The notes below the pieces were generated by a model. The model searched no databases. It worked only from the letters and a program-made list of their open reading frames with translations, and was not told where the DNA came from. The position numbers and the translations under genes are program-made. Shown piece by piece: positions 42,501 to 49,369 of a stretch of 64,000 nucleotides of DNA (the first letter of the stretch is position 1; every line of letters starts with the position of its first letter). The stretch is from Flammeovirga sp. SJP92. GTDB taxonomy: Bacteria > Bacteroidota > Bacteroidia > Cytophagales > Flammeovirgaceae. The stretch is taken from assembly GCF_001583495.1 (NCBI RefSeq), contig NZ_LQAQ01000091.1:62001-126000 (forward strand), read 5' to 3'.

Positions 42501-42608
42501 TTCTACTCCCTCTTCGTCCACAACCTTACCTTTTACAATCTTCTCTTGTGCAAACAAAGAAGTCACTGCAAACAGTTGTAGAAGAAAAAATAATAATATA
42601 TTCTTCAT
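39540..42608 (-). CDS. SusC/RagA-family TonB-linked outer-membrane transporter
   Basis: 1022 residues. A signal peptide (to about 20) is followed by a CarboxypepD_reg-like domain (KGKVVDEEGVELPVVNIQVLG), a TonB-box region (EEVMVVAYGT) and the SusC plug signature (ALQGTTPGLMVSSSSGQPG, VRIRGIGSLSASSSPLYVLDG, LKDAAAASLYGSRAANGVI). The barrel ends FVSGENLWTLTNYNGFDPE and VVSTGFNLDF. It imports oligomers with the SusD lid, powered by TonB. A 176-bp gap with a hairpin separates it from the solenoid lipoprotein gene upstream, so it may have its own promoter. Confidence 0.97.
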   Translation of the reverse strand: MKNILLFFLLQLFAVTSLFAQEKIVKGKVVDEEGVELPVVNIQVLGTNIITVTDMTGNYQVTVPSDSSTLIFTFLGMANQYERVNNRSVINVTMEQNLQHLEEVMVVAYGTTSKEAFTGSAEVVDDEVLKNRAVTSFDKALQGTTPGLMVSSSSGQPGAASTVRIRGIGSLSASSSPLYVLDGVPMTGSITDINPNDIASVTVLKDAAAASLYGSRAANGVILITTNQGKSGQTKISLNSQFGVSSRISDGYQLMNSSQIYEHSWQGLYNRGLSDDMSAEQARQYAHDNVESIVGFNPFSTEAPLDQNGKVIPGTHVHTDTDWRNELYKNGLVNNHNLNVSGGNDLTKVFFSLGYYDDTGTILSSNYTRYTSKINVSHKINDFLTAGVNSMLSYSKTNAPPSGSEGANPVRSVEIINAASPVYNADGSYNWDNKAVFDFNPIGLAEKDKYLYETKRGVLNSYLKADFTKNLSFKTTLGIDNSINKGVNYYNPEHGNGAGVNGRSTMSQSDNIAWNLSNILSYNLYRENYSIEVLAGQEAAGQSISTVSSGVTDFSVDGYYDLVWGSKPTQPGSFTTQWNLVSYLGQAKIDFLDRYYLSGSIRTDGSSRFGKNNKYGVFYSFGGGWRINNENFMRDISWINHLKLRSSYGTSGNNNIGNYASLGLYGSGANYGGYAGLTPVQLENQDLSWEKITSFNVGLESRLINKLTLSAEYYIRHSDGLLFSQPLSASKGFGSILTNLGAMDNKGVELALSYDIKTGTNFYSTVGFNVSTNKNTILELTTDEIVNGTKLIEEGASLYQFYLREWAGVNPENGRPLWYVNHSGENGESMPTSAFEDPNGSGKLVTSEYNDAERVRLGTALPTIFGGLNYMVGYRNLELSVYFSFSYGNKVYNHDYASNMHDGVNPGGNLAASALNAWTPDNIHTDIPRYITNNTDRGNEMSSRYLEDGSYVRLKNVTLAYRLPKRLCEKAGLSSVRAFVSGENLWTLTNYNGFDPEMSINGVTGNNIPGVKVVSTGFNLDF

Positions 42609-42714
42609 TAATAAAGATTTGAATTGGTAGTATAATACCGAGCATTTATGTGCTCAGACCTATGATAAATTGATGGAAAAAAATATTGGATATATTGAAA
42701 AAATGGATTAGCGG

Positions 42715-42744
42715 GGGCACCACTGTTTTGTTGTTGTGATGCCC
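42715..42744 (-). other. Hairpin in the susC leader
   Basis: Arms GGGCACCAC (42715-42723) and GTGATGCCC (42736-42744) pair with one mismatch or wobble and a 12-nt loop. On the minus strand there is no U-tract, so it does not look like a simple terminator. A smaller stem GAGCA/TGCTC lies at 42640-42655. A processing site, mRNA stability element or attenuator between the lipoprotein gene and susC are all possible. Confidence 0.45.
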
Positions 42745-42784
42745 TTTTATTAAAAAGCTATTATTGCCTTAGTATACTAGGTTT

Positions 42785-44527
42785 TTATTCGCAACCTGCT
42801 AAAACTTGATCAATTGTAGCGTTTGCATCTTCTACATTTTGGTACCATCCCCATTCGTTAACCGCTTGAATGTTGATGATGTAGTTTGGATTGCCAAGCT
42901 CATCATTCTTGATTTTAGATAAGATGGTAGAAATAGAACATAAAGTAACATCAGTGTTTTTCGGCACTGCCAATGTTAAATAAGATAAATCATCAAAAGT
43001 TGGTAATAAATCCTCAAGAGCATTGAATGCATTAAATTCAGTTACATCACCAACAGTTAAACGTAAACGAGTTGCTTTTGTCATTGAAGAGAAGCCTTCA
43101 AACTTTACTACTACAGTTGAGAAAAGGCCAAAACCACCATCGTCTGCCGTAGGATCTTTAATTTCAAGTGTGATATCACCGCCTTCTAGAAGGTTAGAGA
43201 AACCATTGAACCAATTTGTTTTCTCAACAACATACAGTTTTGTATTTTTTCTTGTGAATTGAGAAACTTGTACTCCAGCTTCAGTTACATTATTGAAGAT
43301 ATCCAATACAGATAATGAACCGTTGTTATTAAATGTAACGTTTTCACCTGTAATTGAAGTGACAGCATTAAATGCTTCAATGGAAGTTAATGCAGAGTTA
43401 CCTTCAACATTTACATTACCTTTGATTTCAGTCAATTCACTGAAGCTTGGGAATGTGGTAAATCCAGTAGTATTAGCCACTGAGAAGAATCCTACACCAG
43501 AACTTGCAACATTGTTTGAAATCTTAATATTACCATTTACTGTTTTCAAATTGTCAACTACAAGGTTAGTGAGCTCTCCATTATTGATCACCTCCAAACC
43601 ACCTAAGGTAGTACCTGTAATATTAATATCTGTAAATTTCGTTTTCTCTAATTTTAAGTGGCCCCCTACGTTACCAATATTTACAGAGCCAGTACCACCA
43701 AATGCTACTGTAAGATCTTTTTCTACATCTACTTCAGATAAAATAACAGAAGATAAAGCACCATAGTTATTGTATTCAGGATCTTCAGCCCAGTAGCTAT
43801 TAATCAATAAAGACTTCACGAATGCTAGTGATTCAAAAGAAACTGTTTCCAAAAGAATGTTTGTTTGAATTTCTACATCTCCAGATACAAAGGCTAATTT
43901 ATTTGCAACTAATGCTGTTTGCTCAGCATTGTTGTTGTCAAATACACTACCCGCAACAGTGAATAAGTTGTCAAAAGTAACAGTACCTTTTACAGATGAT
44001 AATACTAGGTCTCCACCTACTGTTTCTAATGCAGGAAGTGTAACGTCAGTTAAACTTGACACATGAATATTTCCTCCAGCAACTCTTAATGCTGCAAGAG
44101 TATTTAATTGGTCTTCTGTAGTAACTAAAATATTGCCTGTTACAATAGAAGCACCTTGAGCGGTATACTTAGCAAAATTCTCTGCTGTTAATAAGTCACC
44201 ATAATAAACTGTATTGTTACTTCCAGAAACTTCATCTTTGATAGATTGTAAACTATCTGATATTGCAGAATACTGTTCTGAAAGCTGTGCATTTTCAGCA
44301 ATTAGTCCTGCCATCACATCATCCATTTCTTGAAGTTTTTCAAGTAATGCTGTTTGATGAGCCTCTTTTAGTGATGCTAGTTCTTGATCTAAACTGTCTA
44401 AGTTCGAATTTAAATCATCTACTTTTCCTGTTAAGTCATCAATTTGACTTTGAATGTTGTCGTCTTGACAACTTACCATACAGCAAGAAAGTGCTAGTAA
44501 TGATAGTACAAGTTTGTTGCGAAACAT
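42785..44527 (-). CDS. Surface lipoprotein: coiled-coil stalk plus beta-solenoid (receptor-L/LRR-like) repeats
   Basis: 580 residues. The lipobox is CMVSC (Cys20). Residues 24-97 form a coiled coil with clear heptads (IDDLTGKVDDLNSNLDSLDQ and similar). From about 120 a parallel solenoid begins, in which short strands repeat with a period of about 20-25 residues (GNILVTTEDQL, GNIHVSSLTDVTLPALETV, GDLVLSSVKGTVTFDNL, GNVNVEGNSALTSIEAFNAV). The pattern resembles receptor L-domains or bacterial LRR-like folds. There is no enzyme motif. It is the first minus-strand gene beyond the regulator, so probably a ligand-binding or adhesive partner of the SusCD system. Binding partner unknown. Confidence 0.8.
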   Translation of the reverse strand: MFRNKLVLSLLALSCCMVSCQDDNIQSQIDDLTGKVDDLNSNLDSLDQELASLKEAHQTALLEKLQEMDDVMAGLIAENAQLSEQYSAISDSLQSIKDEVSGSNNTVYYGDLLTAENFAKYTAQGASIVTGNILVTTEDQLNTLAALRVAGGNIHVSSLTDVTLPALETVGGDLVLSSVKGTVTFDNLFTVAGSVFDNNNAEQTALVANKLAFVSGDVEIQTNILLETVSFESLAFVKSLLINSYWAEDPEYNNYGALSSVILSEVDVEKDLTVAFGGTGSVNIGNVGGHLKLEKTKFTDINITGTTLGGLEVINNGELTNLVVDNLKTVNGNIKISNNVASSGVGFFSVANTTGFTTFPSFSELTEIKGNVNVEGNSALTSIEAFNAVTSITGENVTFNNNGSLSVLDIFNNVTEAGVQVSQFTRKNTKLYVVEKTNWFNGFSNLLEGGDITLEIKDPTADDGGFGLFSTVVVKFEGFSSMTKATRLRLTVGDVTEFNAFNALEDLLPTFDDLSYLTLAVPKNTDVTLCSISTILSKIKNDELGNPNYIINIQAVNEWGWYQNVEDANATIDQVLAGCE

Positions 44528-45016
44528 AATTTAAAAGTTTAAATAAATAGATAAGGAGTTGTCTCTCTCTTTAGTAATTGTTTGTAAATTTTCGTTAAAA
44601 ATATGGATCGCCCTAATTTGCACTATAGTAAGTTGTGTCATAGTAACTAATGGTACAACATCCACGAGTGGTACACTCTACTTTCCACGAGTGGTACACC
44701 TTAAGTACTTAATATTTTGTTACTTAATATTATTTTCTTTTATATAGGTACTAAGTTGTGAAAGGTGCGTAAAATTGGACTAAAGTGACCTTCAGAGAAA
44801 TTATTAGCTTATTCTAACATTCTAAATTATGATTTATAGCCAAACGGTATTTACTTTTGTGGTAAGAGGAATCCATCATTTATCTAACGGGAAACCCTTT
44901 CAAAAAATAGGACTAAAACCATCTCATCACTAGTGTATAATCACTTGTTACTACATTATATTCAAGTTTTGAATACGATTCACTAGGCAATATTATTTAG
45001 ACAAAGAATAGCGTTC
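44528..45016. other. 489-bp intergenic control region between the SusCD locus and its AraC-type regulator
   Basis: No convincing gene. A 62-codon TTG-initiated reading frame at 44559-44747 runs through the operator repeats and is judged spurious. The region carries the tandem TCCACGAGTGGTACAC repeats (listed separately), a 12-bp palindrome, and two loose copies of GGACTAAA (about 44778 and 44911). I could not pin down a consensus promoter for either divergent transcript. Confidence 0.5.
44651..44712. promoter_or_regulatory. Tandem 16-bp operator-like repeats plus palindrome
   Basis: TCCACGAGTGGTACAC occurs exactly twice, at 44661-44676 and 44684-44699, 23 bp start to start. A partial copy (TGGTACAAC) begins at 44651. 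Each copy contains the inverted repeat CCAC-GA-GTGG. The palindrome TTAAGTACTTAA follows at 44701-44712. The repeats lie 134-172 bp upstream of the solenoid lipoprotein gene. Direct repeats of this size and spacing fit the binding mode of AraC-family regulators, and one is encoded next door. Confidence 0.6.
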
Positions 45017-46171
45017 ATGATCTTAGACAGTATATTTCATTTATCACTACTAATAGGAGTAATTTTATCTTTTTTACTTTCAATGTATATCTTTTTTGTA
45101 CCTCCAAAAAACCTTTCAAACACAACCTTGGGAAGTTTGATTTTAGTTTGGACTACAACAGTATTTGTGTATGTGTTTAAATCGGATGAGTTTTTCATTC
45201 AGTATCCACATCTATATTCTGTGATTGATGCAATTGTTTTACTGTTTTTCCCTTTGATGTATTTTTACATCAAATTTTATTTTACCCCTACTTCAAAAGT
45301 AAGTTATAGTTTGCTTTTACACTTTTTACCTGTCTTCTTTTATTTCATTGCTTTCTCCCCCTTCTTTATACTATCCTCTACACAAAAAGTAGAGTTTTTG
45401 ACCAATGGTATGCCGGAATGGTTTATGCCATACAGCCTTTTCTTTGATTTTATTATCATTATGCAAGGCGTTATTTATTCTTTAAAATCAGCAAAGATCC
45501 TTTATCAATTTCATGATACATCAAAGATTTCAGATGATTTAAGGTGGTCTATTCGTTTTATGAAGTTTTTTATTTTTAGTAATATCTTTTTGTGGGCTTT
45601 GGGAACTGCTGGAGTTGTGCTTCAAATCCTCAATGTACAAGTAACCATCAACTTTTTCCATTTCTTCTACTTTGGGTTAACTTGTCTGATGTTGACTATT
45701 GGGTTTTGTGCATTCAAATGGCCTAACCTTTTCCTTCATCTAAAACCAATGAATGAAATAAAAGCATCAAAAGAAACCGTTGTGATTGAAGAGGAAATTG
45801 ATACTATGTCCATAGAAGAAAATAATAGACTTAATGAAGAGAGTCAGAGGTTGTTAGAATTAATTGAAGAGAAAAAGCCTTATTTAAAAAATGACTTGAA
45901 AATGCAGGAATTAGCTGATATTACTGAATTTTCATATAAAAAAATATCTCAGCTCTTGAACAATGAACTGGATACTTCCTTTTATGAATTGATGAATGAT
46001 TTCAGACTCAAAGAAGTTCTGAAATTAATTGATGAGGGAAAACATATTCAATTTAATTTGCCTCATATAGGAGAGCAAGCAGGTTTTAATTCAAAAACGA
46101 CCTTCAATAGAATTTTCAAACAAAAAATTGGTCAAACGCCGTCTGAATATATTAAAGGTTTGAGTCAATAA
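45017..46171 (+). CDS. Membrane-bound AraC-family transcriptional regulator
   Basis: 384 residues. Seven hydrophobic segments occupy roughly 1-235 (for example LIGVILSFLLSMYIFFV, YSLLLHFLPVFFYFIAF, FFHFFYFGLTCLMLTIGFCAF). A charged linker follows, then a C-terminal AraC DNA-binding domain (about 285-384): LKMQELADITEFSYKKISQL is the first helix-turn-helix and IGEQAGFNSKTTFNRIFKQKIGQTPSEYI the second, with the family signature. The 7TM-AraC arrangement suggests direct sensing of a periplasmic or membrane signal. It diverges from the SusCD-subtilase locus and is its likely regulator. Confidence 0.9.
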   Translation: MILDSIFHLSLLIGVILSFLLSMYIFFVPPKNLSNTTLGSLILVWTTTVFVYVFKSDEFFIQYPHLYSVIDAIVLLFFPLMYFYIKFYFTPTSKVSYSLLLHFLPVFFYFIAFSPFFILSSTQKVEFLTNGMPEWFMPYSLFFDFIIIMQGVIYSLKSAKILYQFHDTSKISDDLRWSIRFMKFFIFSNIFLWALGTAGVVLQILNVQVTINFFHFFYFGLTCLMLTIGFCAFKWPNLFLHLKPMNEIKASKETVVIEEEIDTMSIEENNRLNEESQRLLELIEEKKPYLKNDLKMQELADITEFSYKKISQLLNNELDTSFYELMNDFRLKEVLKLIDEGKHIQFNLPHIGEQAGFNSKTTFNRIFKQKIGQTPSEYIKGLSQ

Positions 46172-46221
46172 AAAGTAGTAGTGTTTTTGGGTAAATGTTG
46201 GTAGTGAAAATACCTTAATAG

Positions 46222-46809
46222 CTAAGGATTTTCAGTTGTTTCTGTCTGAACATCGTCTGGTCCATCGCCTAAATCTTCTTCTGAAAATTCTTTTGGTGAA
46301 GGTAAATCTCTTAAAGTGGTGATACCAAAATATTCTAAAAACTGATCAGTGGTACCATAAAGCATAGGTCTCCCAATTGCTTCAGATTTACCCTTCATTT
46401 TCACTAGTCCTCTATTGAGCAATTTTTTCATTGCATAGTCACTACCTACACCACGGATTTTTTCAATTTCACCTTTTGTAATTGGTTGTTTGTAGGCAAT
46501 AATAGATAATGTTTCTAGAGCAGATCTTGATAACCTCTTTTTAGATCTGTTTTTCAGAAAAGTATTTACAACTTGACTTGTCTCTTTCTTTGTCAGGAAA
46601 CTGTAACCTTCACCGCTTTTGATAACTTCAAAAGAATAATCCTTACGCTTGTACTTCTTAATCAAGCGCTCTATGTTTTCTATAATTACTTCTTTGGAGA
46701 TCTCCTCTTCTTCAAAAGTTTCCTGAAGTGTGGTTAAAATTTCGTCTACTGATACAGGTTCGTTGGAGACAAAAATTAGGGATTCAATGGCAATATCTAT
46801 TCTTTCCAT
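46222..46809 (-). CDS. scpB: Segregation and condensation protein B
   Basis: 195 residues from the ATG at 46809 (MERIDIAIESLIFVSNEPV), which matches the start of other ScpB proteins. The upstream ATG at 46845 lies inside a terminator hairpin and is rejected. Two winged-helix domains are visible: the N-terminal domain to about 85, and the second with LSRSALETLSIIAYKQPITKGEIEKIRGV and YGTTDQFLEYFGI. With ScpA and SMC it forms the bacterial condensin. scpA is not adjacent. The start codon directly follows the seven-U tract of the terminator behind the DksA-like gene. Confidence 0.95.
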   Translation of the reverse strand: MERIDIAIESLIFVSNEPVSVDEILTTLQETFEEEEISKEVIIENIERLIKKYKRKDYSFEVIKSGEGYSFLTKKETSQVVNTFLKNRSKKRLSRSALETLSIIAYKQPITKGEIEKIRGVGSDYAMKKLLNRGLVKMKGKSEAIGRPMLYGTTDQFLEYFGITTLRDLPSPKEFSEEDLGDGPDDVQTETTENP

Positions 46810-46852
46810 AAAAAAATGTGACACTTGGTAATTATGTTCTACCAAGTGCCAC
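46810..46852 (-). terminator. Intrinsic terminator behind the DksA-like gene, abutting the scpB start codon
   Basis: A 13-bp stem (46840-46852 with 46818-46830, one G-U pair, core CACTTGGTA/TACCAAGTG) has a 9-nt loop and seven U (46816-46810) on the minus strand. The scpB ATG (46809-46807) follows with no gap. Confidence 0.9.
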
Positions 46853-46875
46853 CAAATGATTTTAATACCTTGTAA

Positions 46876-47253
46876 TTAACTTCTTTTCAATTTAGCTTCA
46901 ATAGAATGTTGTGTATGCGGTACAGCACGTAAACGTTCTTTAGAAATTAAGTTTCCAGTATCCACACATACTCCGTAAGTACCATTTTTGATTCTTACTA
47001 ATGCCTTTTCTAATTGGGTTCTGTATTTTACAGTTCTGGCAGCCAATTGGTTTAACTGCTCTTTTTCGAAGGCATCGGCTCCATCTTCTAGAGTTTTCCC
47101 ACCTGTGTGATTAGAATCTTGACCACTAGTATCTTTGGTAATAGAATGTTTTAAATGATCAAGTTCCTTATTAGTTCTCTCTAGCTTCTTATTTAGAAGA
47201 ATCTCAAACTCTTTTAAATCTTCGGCCGAATAGCGTAATTTTTCAACTGCCAT
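46876..47253 (-). CDS. DksA/TraR-family protein with most zinc ligands replaced
   Basis: 125 residues. A long helical hairpin (1-90) is followed by a DksA/TraR tail: NGTYGVCVDTGNLISKERLRAVPHTQHSIEAKL. Where classical DksA has a CxxC...CxxC zinc finger, only the first cysteine is kept and the others are Thr, Ser or Ala. Such forms are common in Bacteroidota. The fold may be held without zinc. DksA proteins bind the RNA polymerase secondary channel and modulate transcription, in competition with Gre factors. Whether this one works with ppGpp is not known. Confidence 0.85.
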   Translation of the reverse strand: MAVEKLRYSAEDLKEFEILLNKKLERTNKELDHLKHSITKDTSGQDSNHTGGKTLEDGADAFEKEQLNQLAARTVKYRTQLEKALVRIKNGTYGVCVDTGNLISKERLRAVPHTQHSIEAKLKRS

Positions 47254-47416
47254 GTCTAAAAAACGGTTAAGGTAATATGATTTTACAAAGTTAATGAATA
47301 TAAATCTAAAAAAATCGTACCATAAGAGTATTCACGAAAAATAAACTTAAAAAATAGAATTAAACTCATTATTATTGTGTAAATATAAACTATTAATCTG
47401 AATTCAGACTTTTTTT

Positions 47417-48289
47417 ATGAAAGAGAATATAGGAAAATATTTAGAAAATAATTTTTGGCCTAAATTATCAAAAGAGAAATTAACCACAGAAAAAAAGAAA
47501 TATGAATTAGCTTTACCTGCACAAAAAAAAGTAACATTCTTCAAAAAAATTGAAGAAGAGTTTTACAAATTTGATGTAGTTAGAAAAGGTATAGTTGCCG
47601 CTAATGTGCTTGCTTTAATATATGATTCAGATGTCTCTTTCCTCTTAATGGCGGGTTCTGCTTTTTATCTTTTCAATCAAGCAAAAAAAATTAGAAGTAC
47701 ACCTGAAAAAATATTTAATTTGATTTCAGACCATCAAGTTCAAACAAGCTACCCAACAAAATCTTTCCAGAAAAGAACATTTAACTACGACCCTACTTCT
47801 ATTGGAATTAATGATATTCAGTTAGGTTATTTAATAGATTATAATCTAAAAACATATCAAGTTGTTGAACATTTTCAACTGAATTCAAATAGCGGTGCTG
47901 AGGAAGAAAAACTTGTTTTATTATCAGGAATTGATGAACTGGTTCTTTTTAAATATTTTGATCAAGTTAATTTAAAAATTAGAGTGGCTGAAAAGGTAAA
48001 TATTTATAGTATTGACGAAAGTTTAGATACAGAAATTTTACTCAAACAACAGCCCAAAGCTATACTAACCGTTAACGGAAAGAAGTTTTACAGAGACGCT
48101 TATCAAACGGGTTCCATTTATTCCTTCACAGATGACAAAGTCACACATAAATATGGAAGATGGGATTATTATGATGAAAGTCGTGTAGAATATCTGACAA
48201 TTGAACAGGTTGGGGCTAAAAATTTCCATGCATATGTTGGTAAATTGGTACATGAAACCGCCTTTTCGGATATTTTACCTAAAAAATGA
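47417..48289 (+). CDS. Conserved protein of unknown function, possible DUF4178-like
   Basis: 290 residues. The basic N-terminus is followed by one hydrophobic hairpin (about 60-90: GIVAANVLALIYDSD, FLLMAGSAFYLFNQ). The rest is soluble beta-rich sequence: IQLGYLIDYNLKTYQVVEHFQL, then ILTVNGKKFYRDAYQTGSIY, and WDYYDESRVEYLTIEQVGAKNFHAYVGKLV near the end. The 'W.YY.E....YL.IE......HAY.G..V' ending recalls DUF4178 proteins, but only weakly. It lies 130 bp upstream of lptB on the same strand. Function unknown. Confidence 0.6.
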   Translation: MKENIGKYLENNFWPKLSKEKLTTEKKKYELALPAQKKVTFFKKIEEEFYKFDVVRKGIVAANVLALIYDSDVSFLLMAGSAFYLFNQAKKIRSTPEKIFNLISDHQVQTSYPTKSFQKRTFNYDPTSIGINDIQLGYLIDYNLKTYQVVEHFQLNSNSGAEEEKLVLLSGIDELVLFKYFDQVNLKIRVAEKVNIYSIDESLDTEILLKQQPKAILTVNGKKFYRDAYQTGSIYSFTDDKVTHKYGRWDYYDESRVEYLTIEQVGAKNFHAYVGKLVHETAFSDILPKK

Positions 48290-48419
48290 GTGTTAAAAAA
48301 AGTTAGCTAACTTTAAGGTTAGTCAACCACCAAAAAATTATATTATTTTTGAGGGAAAATTTGAGCAATACCTATTATATTTCCTCAAATAAAAATTTAG
48401 AAGATATTATTTTTATATA

Positions 48420-49160
48420 ATGATACTAAAAGCAGATAATCTTATTAAGCAGTACGGTAAGCGTACAGTAGTTAATGATGTTTCTATTCAAGTAGAGCAG
48501 GGAGAAATTGTTGGTTTATTAGGACCAAACGGTGCTGGTAAAACTACATGTTTCTATATGATTGTTGGGTTGATTAAACCAAACAACGGAGAGATTCATC
48601 TTGATGCAGAAAATATCACTAAACTTCCAATGTTTAGACGTGCTCAGAAAGGCGTTGGTTATTTAGCTCAAGAGCCATCGGTTTTTAGAGGATTGACTGT
48701 TGAAGAAAATATTATGTTGCCTTTAGAAATGGAGAAAATTTCTAAAGAAGAGAAAAAACAAAGAGTTGAAAACTTATTAAATGAATTTTCTCTAACGCAC
48801 GTTCGCAATAACTTAGGTATGTCTCTTTCAGGTGGTGAAAGAAGAAGAACGGAGATTGCACGTACGTTATCAACAAATCCAAGTTTTGTACTTCTTGATG
48901 AGCCTTTTGCTGGTGTTGACCCAATTGCAGTAGAAGAAATTCAACGAATAGTATATAACTTAAAAAAGAAAAATATTGGTATTCTTATTACAGACCACAA
49001 CGTAACAGAGACCTTATCCATTACAGATAGAGTTTATATATTACAAAGTGGCGTTGTATTTAGGGACGGCACTCCAGAGCAGCTGATCAACGACCCTGAG
49101 GTTAGAAAAGCTTACTTTGGAGAATACGCTGAATACAAAAAGAAAGATTTCTCTGAGTAA
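48420..49160 (+). CDS. lptB: Lipopolysaccharide export ABC transporter ATPase
   Basis: 246 residues. Walker A GPNGAGKT is at 35-42, the Q-loop at YLAQEPSVF, the ABC signature LSGGE at 136-140 and Walker B FVLLDE at 156-161. The LptB-specific GLTVEENIMLPLE and GVDPIAVEEIQ follow the E. coli LptB pattern. It powers extraction of LPS from the inner membrane with LptFG, which are not in this window. An intrinsic terminator follows. Confidence 0.96.
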   Translation: MILKADNLIKQYGKRTVVNDVSIQVEQGEIVGLLGPNGAGKTTCFYMIVGLIKPNNGEIHLDAENITKLPMFRRAQKGVGYLAQEPSVFRGLTVEENIMLPLEMEKISKEEKKQRVENLLNEFSLTHVRNNLGMSLSGGERRRTEIARTLSTNPSFVLLDEPFAGVDPIAVEEIQRIVYNLKKKNIGILITDHNVTETLSITDRVYILQSGVVFRDGTPEQLINDPEVRKAYFGEYAEYKKKDFSE

Positions 49161-49180
49161 GAAAGCCATTCATCATAATA

Positions 49181-49208
49181 AGGACACTCAGTTGGGTGTC
49201 CTTTTTTT
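49181..49208 (+). terminator. Intrinsic terminator of lptB
   Basis: Stem AGGACAC (49181-49187) / GTGTCCT (49196-49202) with an 8-nt loop, then a T run to 49208. Confidence 0.88.
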
Positions 49209-49369
49209 GATACCCAAAATTTTATATTACTTTAGCGTTTATCTTGAAACCAAATTGATGGTCAATTACCATTATTGCTGTATTCCTGTTTTCTAAATAA
49301 CAGCTCGGAAAATGGGGCCACTAAATTACTTTTTTAGTTTCATAAATGATCTTAGAACTATCTTAACAT

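Noticed and set aside
29115-44527. Classical polysaccharide utilisation locus
   Set aside because: SusC and SusD are present, but no glycoside hydrolase, polysaccharide lyase, sulfatase, SusE/F homologue or hybrid two-component sensor; the only enzyme is a protease.
44661-44699. CRISPR or insertion-sequence interpretation of the TCCACGAGTGGTACAC repeats
   Set aside because: Only two full copies with 7 bp between them, no spacers, no cas or transposase genes, no target-site duplications.
44559-44747. 62-codon reading frame in the SusCD-regulator intergenic region
   Set aside because: TTG start, hydrophobic and unbiased composition, and it runs through the tandem operator repeats; more likely regulatory DNA than a gene.
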